Made by a program: the position numbers and the translations under genes
Part shown: piece after piece, positions 8,511-16,335 of the stretch
Position numbering within the stretch: position 1 is the first letter of the stretch
How the letters are laid out: each line of letters begins with the position of its first letter
The notes under the pieces: model-generated
The model's database searches: none
Seen by the model: the letters and a program-made list of their open reading frames with translations, nothing else
Told to the model about the DNA's origin: nothing
Origin: Cryobacterium sp. SO1
Lineage (GTDB): Bacteria > Actinomycetota > Actinomycetes > Actinomycetales > Microbacteriaceae
Assembly: GCF_004210215.2 (NCBI RefSeq)
Contig: NZ_CP067394.1
Span: 868,001 to 932,000, forward strand
Direction: 5' to 3'
Length of the DNA: 64,000 nucleotides

Positions 8511-10843
8511 GCGGGCGCTTCGTCCTCGGCAACACCGTCGCGGTGCTGGCAGCCACCGGCGTGGCCGCCGCTGCCCTGTGGCCCGTCTACCAGACCGGCG
8601 CCTTCGTGCTTCTCGTCGTCGTCGCCGCGGTGGTCGGCTGCGGCATCGCCATCCTCGGCGCCTGGCGCCGCTGGCCGGCCTGGCTGGTTGGTGTCTGCAC
8701 GATCGCCGGCTACCTCCTCATCGGTGTTCCGCTGGCCGTGCCCGGGCGGGCCCTGTACGGTTTTCTGCCGAGCCTGACCGGTTTGGCCGAGCTGGTGCCG
8801 GCCACCGCGCTCGGCTGGAAGCAACTCGTGACCATCGTGTTGCCTGTCGGCTCCTACCAGGCCCTGTTGGTGCCCGCGCTGATCCTGGTGCTGCTCAGCA
8901 CGGTCATCGGGCTCTCGGTGGCCCTCCGCTGTCGGGCGGCGGAGGCGGCCCTGCTGGGGCCGGTGCTGCTCTTCGTGGCCGGCATCGCGCTCGGCCCCAG
9001 CCAGGCCAGGACGCCCACCCTGCTCGGCCTGGCGCTGTTCACCCTGCTGGTGATCTGGCTGCTGTGGCTGAACCTGGAGCGCCGCCGCGGTCGGCTGCTG
9101 GTGGCACCCACGTCGGCGCGGATGCCGGCGGCCGACCGGCGGATGGGGGCGGCCAGGGCGGTCGTCGTCGCAGCCCTGGCGCTCACGGTGGCGATCCTGG
9201 CCGGCACCGTCGCTGCCGTCGCCTTGCCGCCGACCGCCAGTCGCGATGTGCTGCGCACCAGGGTGCAGGCACCGTTCGACGCCCGGGCCTATCCCAGCCC
9301 GCTCGCAGCGTTCCGCAACTATCTGCAGCCGGACCGTGCCGACGTCGTTCTCTTCGATGTCGAGGGCCTGCCGGCCGGCGGACGCATCCGGTTGGCGACC
9401 CTCGATGACTACAACGGGGTGGTGTACGCGGTCGGCAGCGCGGATGCCGCGGCGGCCGGACCGGACTCCGGCACCTTCACCCGGCTGCCCTACCGGCTCG
9501 ATCAAAGCGCGGTGCGCGGCGACGAGGTCACCCTGACCGTCTCGATCCGCGAATACGACGGCGTCTGGGTGCCGGGCATCGGCGCCCTGGAGCGGATCGA
9601 GTTCACCGGCGACGGCGCAGCCGCCCGCCGGGAGTCGTTCGTGTACAACGACCTCGGCGGCACCGCCGCGGTGTTGACCGGCCTCGAGAACGGCGACAGC
9701 TACACCAGCACCGCCGTCGTGCCGGCGCCGGCCGGCGACCTGGCCGACGCAGTGCCCGGGCCCGCTGTGCTGCCGGCCGTCACCGTGCTGCCGGACGGCC
9801 TCGCCGACACCCTGGCCGGCGTCGTCCGCCCCGGCGATTCGGCAGGTCAGAACCTGCAGAACATGCTCGACTTCCTCACCTCAACTGGCTACGTCAGCCA
9901 CGGCACCGCCGGGGAACCGGTCAGCCGGTCCGGGCACGGCGCCGACCGCCTCGACGAACTCCTCGACGACCAGCCGATGCTCGGCGATGCCGAACAGTAT
10001 GCGGTCACGGCGGCCCTGATGGCCCGGCAGCTCGGCTTCCCCGCCCGGGTGGTGATGGGTTTCCTGCCCGCCGCCGACAACGGCGCGGCCCGGGTGACCG
10101 GCGCGGACGTTTCGGCGTGGATCGAGGTGCAGACCCAGGCCGACGGCTGGGTGGCGCTGGACCCCAACCCGCCGGTGCGGGACATCCCGGTCAGCCAACC
10201 CGACGACCCAGCCCCCATCGCCCGCCCGCAGACCGTGCTGCCCCCGCCGGCGCCGGAGACCGCCGAGCAGCCCGAGCCCAGCCAACCGGAGAGCCAGACC
10301 GTCGACCCGCCGGCCGCCGCCGACCCGTTCTGGGCGACTGTGCGCCTGGTGGTCACCATCACGGCCTGGTCGTTGCTCGGCCTCGGCCTCCTGGCCGCAC
10401 CGTTCTTGGCCATCGTTGCCGCCAAGTGGCGGCGCCGGCGCCGGCGCCGGCTGGCAGCACGGCCGATTGAGCGCATCGTCGGCGGCTGGCGGGAATTCGC
10501 CGACAGCGTGACCGACCACGGCGTACCCGTGCCGCCCCTGGCGACCCGCACCGAGCTGGCCCGGTCCGTCGGAGGGGTGCGCGCCCTGTGGCTGGCCGGG
10601 GAGGTGGACCGGGCCGACTTCGCCCCCACCGGGGCGGCCGGGATCGACCCCGACGGTATCTGGGTATCGGTGCGGGAGCTGCAGAACAGTCTGCGCTCCG
10701 GGCTCAGCCGTCGGGACCGCCTGCGCGCGGTCATCTCGGTGCGGTCGTTCGGTCGCTACGCTAAGAGAACGGCCGAGCGGGATGGCCGCACAAAGCGCAC
10801 GCTCTGGAGAGCTGGCGAGAGGACGAAGGGACCGGGTCAGTGA
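8507..10843 (+). CDS. Transglutaminase-fold membrane protein lacking catalytic Cys and His
   Basis: A 778-residue TgpA-like protein: a bundle of N-terminal transmembrane helices (to about residue 245), a large extracytoplasmic region, a transglutaminase-like core (about 480-560), one transmembrane helix near 605-640 and a basic cytoplasmic tail. The core keeps the fold signature: GDAEQYA, then ARVVMGFLP, GADVSAWIEV and GWVALDPNP. However, the position normally held by the nucleophile Cys is Ala495 and that of the catalytic His is Ser536; only the Asp (552) remains. The protein is therefore predicted to be a pseudoenzyme, perhaps a binding or scaffold module. ATGA overlap upstream and GTGA overlap downstream tie it to its neighbours. 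Confidence 0.88.
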   Translation: MSGRFVLGNTVAVLAATGVAAAALWPVYQTGAFVLLVVVAAVVGCGIAILGAWRRWPAWLVGVCTIAGYLLIGVPLAVPGRALYGFLPSLTGLAELVPATALGWKQLVTIVLPVGSYQALLVPALILVLLSTVIGLSVALRCRAAEAALLGPVLLFVAGIALGPSQARTPTLLGLALFTLLVIWLLWLNLERRRGRLLVAPTSARMPAADRRMGAARAVVVAALALTVAILAGTVAAVALPPTASRDVLRTRVQAPFDARAYPSPLAAFRNYLQPDRADVVLFDVEGLPAGGRIRLATLDDYNGVVYAVGSADAAAAGPDSGTFTRLPYRLDQSAVRGDEVTLTVSIREYDGVWVPGIGALERIEFTGDGAAARRESFVYNDLGGTAAVLTGLENGDSYTSTAVVPAPAGDLADAVPGPAVLPAVTVLPDGLADTLAGVVRPGDSAGQNLQNMLDFLTSTGYVSHGTAGEPVSRSGHGADRLDELLDDQPMLGDAEQYAVTAALMARQLGFPARVVMGFLPAADNGAARVTGADVSAWIEVQTQADGWVALDPNPPVRDIPVSQPDDPAPIARPQTVLPPPAPETAEQPEPSQPESQTVDPPAAADPFWATVRLVVTITAWSLLGLGLLAAPFLAIVAAKWRRRRRRRLAARPIERIVGGWREFADSVTDHGVPVPPLATRTELARSVGGVRALWLAGEVDRADFAPTGAAGIDPDGIWVSVRELQNSLRSGLSRRDRLRAVISVRSFGRYAKRTAERDGRTKRTLWRAGERTKGPGQ

Positions 10844-11463
10844 ACTGCCAGATTTGCGGAGCACACCTTCCGGCGGGCGCGATGTTCTGCGGTGGCTGCG
10901 GAAGCTCGACCACCGCGACGCCGTTGACCCGCAAGCGCGCGGATCCCCGCCCCAGCGACACCACCATCATTCAGCCGCTCGCGCCGCGGTCCACGGTGAT
11001 CTCGGTGCCGTTGTGGCCGGATGGCGGCAGTCACCCCCACGGGCCGGCCAGCGCCGGTCTGCCGGTCACCGGTCTCCCGGCCGAGGGTCCGGCCCGCACC
11101 GGCGACGCCCTCGCGTCGGCGCCCGCCAAGGTGCAGCCGACCCGGTACACCCTGCAGTTCAGCACCGGAGAGACGGTCTCGGTGCGCGGCACCGGCCTCA
11201 TCGGCCGACGCCCGCTGCCCCAGCCGTCCGAACGGTTCGACCACCTGATCCAGATCACCGATCTGGGCATGTCGGTCTCCAAGAGCCACCTCGAGTTCGG
11301 CCAGCACGACGGCGAATTCTGGGTGAACGACCGGTTCTCGGGCAACGGCACGGTCGTGCGGCGCCCGCCGGCTCCTGCGCTGCGCTGCGAACCCGGCCGC
11401 CGGTACCTCGTCGCCCGCGGCGCCAGGGTCGAAATCGGCGACCAGTTCTTCGTGGTGCTCTAG
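10840..11463 (+). CDS. Zinc-ribbon and FHA domain protein
   Basis: A 207-residue cytoplasmic protein. The GTG start overlaps the previous stop as GTGA. The N-terminus has a zinc ribbon (Cys3, Cys6, Cys17, Cys20 in two C-x2-C knuckles), then a Pro/Thr-containing linker, then an FHA domain in the second half. FHA hallmarks are visible: IGRRP, VSKSHLEF (the S-x-x-H element) near residue 147, and RFSGNGT. FHA domains bind phosphothreonine, so this protein probably reads Ser/Thr kinase activity for the cluster. It sits between the membrane genes and the EccC-like ATPase; FHA domains are also found in type VII secretion ATPases, which makes a regulatory link plausible. Confidence 0.9.
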   Translation: MNCQICGAHLPAGAMFCGGCGSSTTATPLTRKRADPRPSDTTIIQPLAPRSTVISVPLWPDGGSHPHGPASAGLPVTGLPAEGPARTGDALASAPAKVQPTRYTLQFSTGETVSVRGTGLIGRRPLPQPSERFDHLIQITDLGMSVSKSHLEFGQHDGEFWVNDRFSGNGTVVRRPPAPALRCEPGRRYLVARGARVEIGDQFFVVL

Positions 11464-11502
11464 CAGCCGGGCCTCCTCCACAGCCGGGCCTCCTCCACAG
11501 CC
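11464..11502. repeat. 17-bp tandem repeat in the FHA-ftsK intergenic gap
   Basis: Two perfect copies of CAGCCGGGCCTCCTCCA (11464-11480 and 11481-11497) plus the first five bases of a third follow directly after the FHA gene stop. The remainder of the 114-bp gap up to 11577 shows no clear promoter or hairpin. A variable-number repeat is possible. Confidence 0.85.
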
Positions 11503-11577
11503 CGGTCGCCGCCACGTTTGTGCACCGGCGCGCCCGACCGGCTGCGCCGGAGCACGTTGTGCGGGTTTGCTTGAGTT

Positions 11578-14500
11578 ATGACCGTCGCCCCTGAGCGTCC
11601 CAGCCCTGAGCTGCCCGCCGCGCACCTGCCTGCCCCGCACCTGCCCGCATCCGACCCGATCCGGCTGCCGAGCCGGCCCACGGCACCGGCACGTCACGGG
11701 TTCCCGCTCATCGCGTGCGTGGCGCCGCTGGTCGCCGCCGCATTCATCTGGGGGATCACCGGGTCGGCGTTGGTCCTCGTGTTCGCTGTGCTCAGCCCGG
11801 TCATCGCTGTGGCCGGGCTCCTGGACGGGCGTCGGTCCAACTCCCGGCAGCGTCGCAGAGACACCGCCGGGTACGCGGCCCAGATGATCGAGGCCGAATC
11901 CGCCGTCGATCAGGGACTCGCACGTTTGCGGCGGGAGGCCTGGAACGCCGCACCCTCGGTGCACCGGATACTCGGGGACGCCCATGAACCGACCCTCTGG
12001 GCCGACCCGGCGACGGTCTCGGTCGTTCTCGGCACCGGAGACCTCGCCAGCGGCTTGCGCCTGGAGGGCGGCGATGCGGAGCAGCGCGAGTTGCGCGCCA
12101 GGGCCGCGGTGCTCACCGGGGCTCCCATCACGGTGGACCCGGCCGGGGGTATCGGGATCGTCGGGCCCGGACTGCTCATCCGAGCCCTCGCCCGCAGTGT
12201 GGTGGTGCAATTGGTCGGCCAGCTCAGCCCCCGGGCACTGGGTATCCGGGCTCCCGTCGGCAACGACTGGGCCTGGACGGCCGGACTCCCACATCGGACC
12301 GCGGCGTCCCCGGTCTGCTGGCTGACCATCACTCGAGCCGGCCGGCCGAACCTGCCGAGCCCGCCCGTGCAACCGGGGGGACCGGGCGGTGACTACCGGA
12401 TCACCCTCGCCGAAACCGGCGCCGTACTCCCGCCCGGCTGCGCGACCCTCGTGTGGGTGCACGGGGCCAGCGACGCGGAACTCGTTCGCGTGGGTGGGCA
12501 TCCGGCTGGGCTGCGCTTCGTACCGCAACTGCTGGCAGACCAACAGATCATCGGCTTCGGCGCGATGCTGCACCGTGAGGCTGAGGCAGCCGGTCTGGCC
12601 GGCGCGGAGGCCACCCTGCCCGAGACCGTCGCTTTCGCTCCGCTGTGCTCGGGCCGGGCGGCCGGTCCCGGCGACGCGCCGGGCGGCCTGGCCTGCGTCA
12701 TCGGAATGGGGGAGCACGGAGCGCTGACCGTGGACCTGGTGAGCGATGGCCCACACGCCCTCGTCGGCGGCACCACGGGTAGCGGCAAGAGTGAACTCCT
12801 GGTGACCTGGGTGAGCGCCCTGGCCGCGCGATACCCGCCGAGCCAGGTCACCTTTCTGCTCGTCGACTTCAAGGGCGGGGCGGCCTTCGACGCCGTGCGC
12901 GCACTCCCGCACTGCGTGGGGCTGATCACCGACCTCGACGAACGCGAGGCACTCCGGGCCCTGGCCAGCCTCGCCGCCGAACTCCGGCACCGGGAGCGCG
13001 TGCTTCGGGACGCCGGCGGCCGCGACATCACCGACCCGCGGAGCGCCGGCCGGCTGCCGCGTCTGGTCATCGTCGTCGACGAGTTCGCCACCATGCTCGG
13101 CGCGTTTCCCACCCTGCACGCGCTCTTCGTCGACATCGCCGCCCGCGGCCGGTCCCTGGGGGTGCACCTGGTGCTGTGCACGCAGCGGCCCGCCGGCGTG
13201 ATGCGGGACGCCCTGCTGGCGAACTGCAGCCTGCGGCTCTCGCTGCGGGTGAACAACGCCGCCGACAGCCTGGCCGTGATCGGCACCGATGCGGCCGCCG
13301 GCATCGATGCCGGCCGGCCGGGCCGGTGTGTGCTGCGCCGGGGGTCGGCTCCGGCCCAGTCCTGCCAGGTGGCGACCACGAACGACGACGACATCCGGGC
13401 TGTTCTGGACGATCAGGCGGTCCCGGTGTCGCCGGTGCGGAGGCCCTGGCTCGATCCCCTCCCTCCGCTGGTGACCGCCGAGCAGGTGACCGCCGTGCAG
13501 GTGACCGCGCTCGCCGGGCACCTGGCCCCGTCGACGATGGTGCTGGGCCTGATCGATGAGCCCCACCTGCAGCGCTATAGCGTGGCCGGGTACGACCCCC
13601 GGGCCGACGGGCATCTGCTCGTGGTGGGCGGCGCCGGCACGGGCAAGTCGACGCTTCTGGCGGCGATCGCGGCCCGGTCCGCCCCGCCGGCCGCCCACCG
13701 GGTCAACGTCATCCCGGCCGACGTCGAGGCCAGCTGGGATGCCCTGGTGCAGGCCAGAGCGGCTCAGGACGCCCTGGCCGGCCCGGCACCGGCAGGCGGT
13801 GGGCGGCACGACGCCGGCATGGAATGCCGGGTGTTGCTCTTCGACGACATCGACGCCGTGCTCGCCCGCTGGGGCGAGGAACACCGAGCCGCCGCCCTCG
13901 ACCTGCTCACCGGGCTGCTGCGCGACAGCGGCCAGAGCGGGCTACGGCTCGTGCTGATCGCGCAACGCCTCACTGGGGCGCTGCAGGGTCTGCCCGCCCT
14001 CTGCCAAAGCCGTCTGGTGCTGCGGCTGCCCAGTGTCTACGAGCACCAGGCCGCGGGGGAACCCGCGGCCAGCTACGACGACACCCTGCCGCCTGGTGGC
14101 GGGCACTGGCGAGGTGCCCGCATCCAGTTGCTGGCGGCCCCGGCGGCCTACCAGCACGGCGAGCCGGCCGTCGTGCCGTCCGCACTGTCCGCCTCGCGCA
14201 CCGACTCGCGGGTGCTGCTGGTGATCGCGGGGTCCACCGCGCGGTCGGCCGCGGCCATCCGAGCTGCCGGCTCGCCGGACTTCCCACACGTCGTCGAGCT
14301 CGGCGCGCACCCGGCTGCCGGCAGCCAGGGCGGGCGCCTCGAGGTCTCGGACGTCGGCGCCGGCACCGTGCTGGTGGGCGATGCCGATACCTGGCAGGCG
14401 CACTGGTCTCTGCTGAGCGGGCTGCGCGGCGTGGCGCCGCTGGTCTTCGACGGCTGCAGCCTGGCCGACTATCGCCTGGTGACTCGCCGGCGAGACCTGC

Positions 14501-14580
14501 CACCGCCACTCGCCCCCGCCTCCTCGCGAGGTTGGCTGGTGTGGCCGGACGGAACGGTGCAGCGGGTGACGGTGCCGTAG
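11578..14580 (+). CDS. FtsK/SpoIIIE-type (EccC-like) membrane ATPase
   Basis: A 1,000-residue protein with two closely spaced transmembrane helices (about residues 41-83) and two tandem FtsK/SpoIIIE ATPase domains. The first has Walker A GGTTGSGKSELL (about 396-407) and Walker B LVIVVDEFATML (about 496-507); the second has Walker A GGAGTGKSTLL (about 683-693) and a Walker B-like LLFDDIDAVL near 755. This layout resembles the EccC motor of type VII secretion, which normally has three ATPase domains; here two are seen and no WXG100 substrate gene is in view. It is separated from the FHA gene by 114 bp. It may power export or assembly of proteins of this cluster; substrate unknown. Confidence 0.88.
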   Translation: MTVAPERPSPELPAAHLPAPHLPASDPIRLPSRPTAPARHGFPLIACVAPLVAAAFIWGITGSALVLVFAVLSPVIAVAGLLDGRRSNSRQRRRDTAGYAAQMIEAESAVDQGLARLRREAWNAAPSVHRILGDAHEPTLWADPATVSVVLGTGDLASGLRLEGGDAEQRELRARAAVLTGAPITVDPAGGIGIVGPGLLIRALARSVVVQLVGQLSPRALGIRAPVGNDWAWTAGLPHRTAASPVCWLTITRAGRPNLPSPPVQPGGPGGDYRITLAETGAVLPPGCATLVWVHGASDAELVRVGGHPAGLRFVPQLLADQQIIGFGAMLHREAEAAGLAGAEATLPETVAFAPLCSGRAAGPGDAPGGLACVIGMGEHGALTVDLVSDGPHALVGGTTGSGKSELLVTWVSALAARYPPSQVTFLLVDFKGGAAFDAVRALPHCVGLITDLDEREALRALASLAAELRHRERVLRDAGGRDITDPRSAGRLPRLVIVVDEFATMLGAFPTLHALFVDIAARGRSLGVHLVLCTQRPAGVMRDALLANCSLRLSLRVNNAADSLAVIGTDAAAGIDAGRPGRCVLRRGSAPAQSCQVATTNDDDIRAVLDDQAVPVSPVRRPWLDPLPPLVTAEQVTAVQVTALAGHLAPSTMVLGLIDEPHLQRYSVAGYDPRADGHLLVVGGAGTGKSTLLAAIAARSAPPAAHRVNVIPADVEASWDALVQARAAQDALAGPAPAGGGRHDAGMECRVLLFDDIDAVLARWGEEHRAAALDLLTGLLRDSGQSGLRLVLIAQRLTGALQGLPALCQSRLVLRLPSVYEHQAAGEPAASYDDTLPPGGGHWRGARIQLLAAPAAYQHGEPAVVPSALSASRTDSRVLLVIAGSTARSAAAIRAAGSPDFPHVVELGAHPAAGSQGGRLEVSDVGAGTVLVGDADTWQAHWSLLSGLRGVAPLVFDGCSLADYRLVTRRRDLPPPLAPASSRGWLVWPDGTVQRVTVP

Positions 14581-14606
14581 CGGCCTGCCCGGTCGTGCAG
14601 CCCGGG

Positions 14607-14924
14607 CTACTTCGCAGCGTCGTCCTCAGTGACGGCGGCGTCGGCGTCGTCACGGTGGGCCAGCTCGGCTCGATCGTCGGCGGAGGCCTCCCGGTCGCTC
14701 TTGGCGCTGGTGCGATCCAGAGCGGCCGCCCGGCGCTCTCCGTGGCCGGAATACTTCTCATTGACATCCAGGAAGGCCTGCAGATCAGCGGCCTCGGCAC
14801 GCTCGTCCGACTCGACGTCACGGACGTCGGCGGCGTCATCACGCTTCTCCGCGTCCGCCAGGATCTTCCGGGTCTTCCGGTCCCTGGCGCTGGATGAATC
14901 CGTTGGTGTACCCACAGCTTCCAT
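14607..14924 (-). CDS. Highly charged helical hypothetical protein
   Basis: A 105-residue protein made almost wholly of Asp, Glu, Arg, Lys and Ala, with repeated ADxRD/DRxxA-type patterns and no cysteine, signal peptide or membrane segment. It is predicted to be an extended alpha-helix or coiled coil. Short charged proteins of this look are common in actinobacteria but have no assigned function that I know. It starts 24 bp after the alanine dehydrogenase stop on the same strand and may be cotranscribed. It ends convergently against the ATPase gene; the 26-bp gap holds a short GCCCGG/CCGGGC hairpin (14587-14607). Confidence 0.65.
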   Translation of the reverse strand: MEAVGTPTDSSSARDRKTRKILADAEKRDDAADVRDVESDERAEAADLQAFLDVNEKYSGHGERRAAALDRTSAKSDREASADDRAELAHRDDADAAVTEDDAAK

Positions 14925-14948
14925 CTAACACCACCGCTGACTCGAACC

Positions 14949-16064
14949 TCAGGCGAGAACCTCGGCGAGCGGCCGGAACGGCAACGCGTTGGCGGTAGCC
15001 ACCGGCAGGTTGGTGAGGGAGCCGCCGTAGGTGTTCAGCCCCAGGGCCAGGGCAGCATCGGCGGCGAGCGCGGCGGCCCAGCCGAGGTTCGCGATGGCGC
15101 GCACGTAGGGGAGGGTTGCGTTGGTGAGGGCATAGGTCGAGGTGCTGGGCACCGCGCCGGGCATATTGGCCACGCAGTAGAACAACGACCCGTGCACGGT
15201 GAAGGTGGGCGCGGTGTGCGTCGTGGCGTGGGTGTCGGCGAAGCAGCCACCCTGATCGACCGCGATGTCCACGAGAACACTGCCCGGCTTCATCCGCGAC
15301 ACCAGGTCGTTGCTGACCAGCTTGGGTGCCTTGGCGCCCGGGATGAGCACGGAGCCGATCACCAGGTCGGACTGCACGAGCGCCGTGTCGATCTCGAAGG
15401 CATTGGACGCGATGGTCTTGACCCGGCCGTAGTACTGGGCATCCAGCTCGCGCAGCCGGAAGAGGTTGGTGTCAAGGACGGTGACCTCGGCGCCGAGGCC
15501 GACAGCCACCTGCATCGCGGCGGTGCCCGCGACACCGCCGCCGAGGATCGTGACCCTGGCGGGATGGGTGCCAGGCACGCCAGGCACCAGCAGGCCAGGC
15601 CCGCCGTTGGGCTTGAGCATGGCGTTCGCGCCGACTATCGGCGCCAGACGCCCGGCGACCTCGCTCATCGGCGCCAGCAGGGGCAGTGTCCGGTTGGGTA
15701 GCTGCACGGTCTCGTAGGCGATGCCGGTGACGCCGTCCGCCAGCAACGCCCGGGTGAGACCGGCCTCCGCGGCGAGGTGCAGGTAGGTGAACAGCACCAG
15801 GTCGTCCCGGAAGTAGCCGTACTCGCTGGGCACCGGCTCCTTCACCTTCAGCAACAGCTCGGCCGCTGCCCAGGCGGCTGGGGCATCCGGCAGGATCGTG
15901 GCTCCGGCGGCGCGATACTGCTCATCCGAGATCGACGAGCCGATTCCCGCGCCGGTCTCGACGAGCACGTCGTGGCCGTGCAGCACCAGGTCGTGCACGC
16001 CGGCCGGGGTGATCGCCACCCGGAACTCGTTGTTCTTGATCTCGCGCGGGATTGCAACTCGCAT
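14949..16064 (-). CDS. ald: Alanine dehydrogenase
   Basis: A 371-residue enzyme that converts L-alanine and NAD+ to pyruvate, ammonium and NADH, and works in reverse for ammonium assimilation. The start (ATG at 16064) is set by AGGAG at 16069-16073. The N-terminus MRVAIPREIKNNEFRVAITP is typical of the Ald/PNT family. The Rossmann motif ILGGGVAGTAAMQVA lies near residues 170-184, followed by the acidic strand end LDTN; GSVLIPGAKAPKL and VDIAVDQGGCF are family signatures. Length matches the family. Its leader contains 14-bp tandem repeats, and it diverges from the polyamine transporter genes across a 271-bp AT-richer region. Confidence 0.96.
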   Translation of the reverse strand: MRVAIPREIKNNEFRVAITPAGVHDLVLHGHDVLVETGAGIGSSISDEQYRAAGATILPDAPAAWAAAELLLKVKEPVPSEYGYFRDDLVLFTYLHLAAEAGLTRALLADGVTGIAYETVQLPNRTLPLLAPMSEVAGRLAPIVGANAMLKPNGGPGLLVPGVPGTHPARVTILGGGVAGTAAMQVAVGLGAEVTVLDTNLFRLRELDAQYYGRVKTIASNAFEIDTALVQSDLVIGSVLIPGAKAPKLVSNDLVSRMKPGSVLVDIAVDQGGCFADTHATTHTAPTFTVHGSLFYCVANMPGAVPSTSTYALTNATLPYVRAIANLGWAAALAADAALALGLNTYGGSLTNLPVATANALPFRPLAEVLA

Positions 16065-16335
16065 GACGCTCCTGAGCCTGGTGGGGACAGCCTGGTGGGG
16101 ACAGCCTGTTGGGGGCCAGCCTGGGTGCACAGCCTACTGCGCGTGCCGCGTGGTTACCGTTAACAACAAACCAGCGCCGACGACGAAATCGGTTGAAAAT
16201 TGCAGGAATGTTAACGTTTTGATCATTTTGTGGCGGGTTTGGTTCCGACTGTGCCAGTATCGGTCCACTCGTCACGCAGCAGGCCGGGTCGTCCCGACGC
16301 TTCCGAAGCCACCGAAGAATTGCAAGGAGACCGAC
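16065..16335. promoter_or_regulatory. Divergent ald / polyamine transporter control region
   Basis: 271 bp without a gene, clearly more AT-rich than its surroundings between 16150 and 16250. It holds a pair of inverted octamers, CGTTAACA at 16158-16165 and TGTTAACG at 16209-16216 (centre distance 51 bp, about five helical turns), which is a plausible operator pair shared by both directions. Near the ald side are 14-bp tandem repeats. AAGGAG at 16324-16329 is the ribosome binding site of the transporter's first gene. No confident -35/-10 pair was picked. Confidence 0.4.
16075..16123. repeat. 14-bp tandem repeats in the ald leader
   Basis: AGCCTGGTGGGGAC occurs twice perfectly (16075-16088, 16089-16102), then once in decayed form (16103-16117), followed by another AGCCTG. 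The array lies just upstream of the ald ribosome binding site and would be transcribed as part of its 5' leader. Confidence 0.8.

Noticed and set aside
10837..13884. Minus-strand open frame of about 1,015 codons antisense to the FHA and ATPase genes
   Set aside because: It is a mirror of plus-strand coding with GC-rich third positions; composition (Gly/Arg/Gln/His-rich, no domains) is typical of antisense frames, and the plus-strand genes carry clear motifs.
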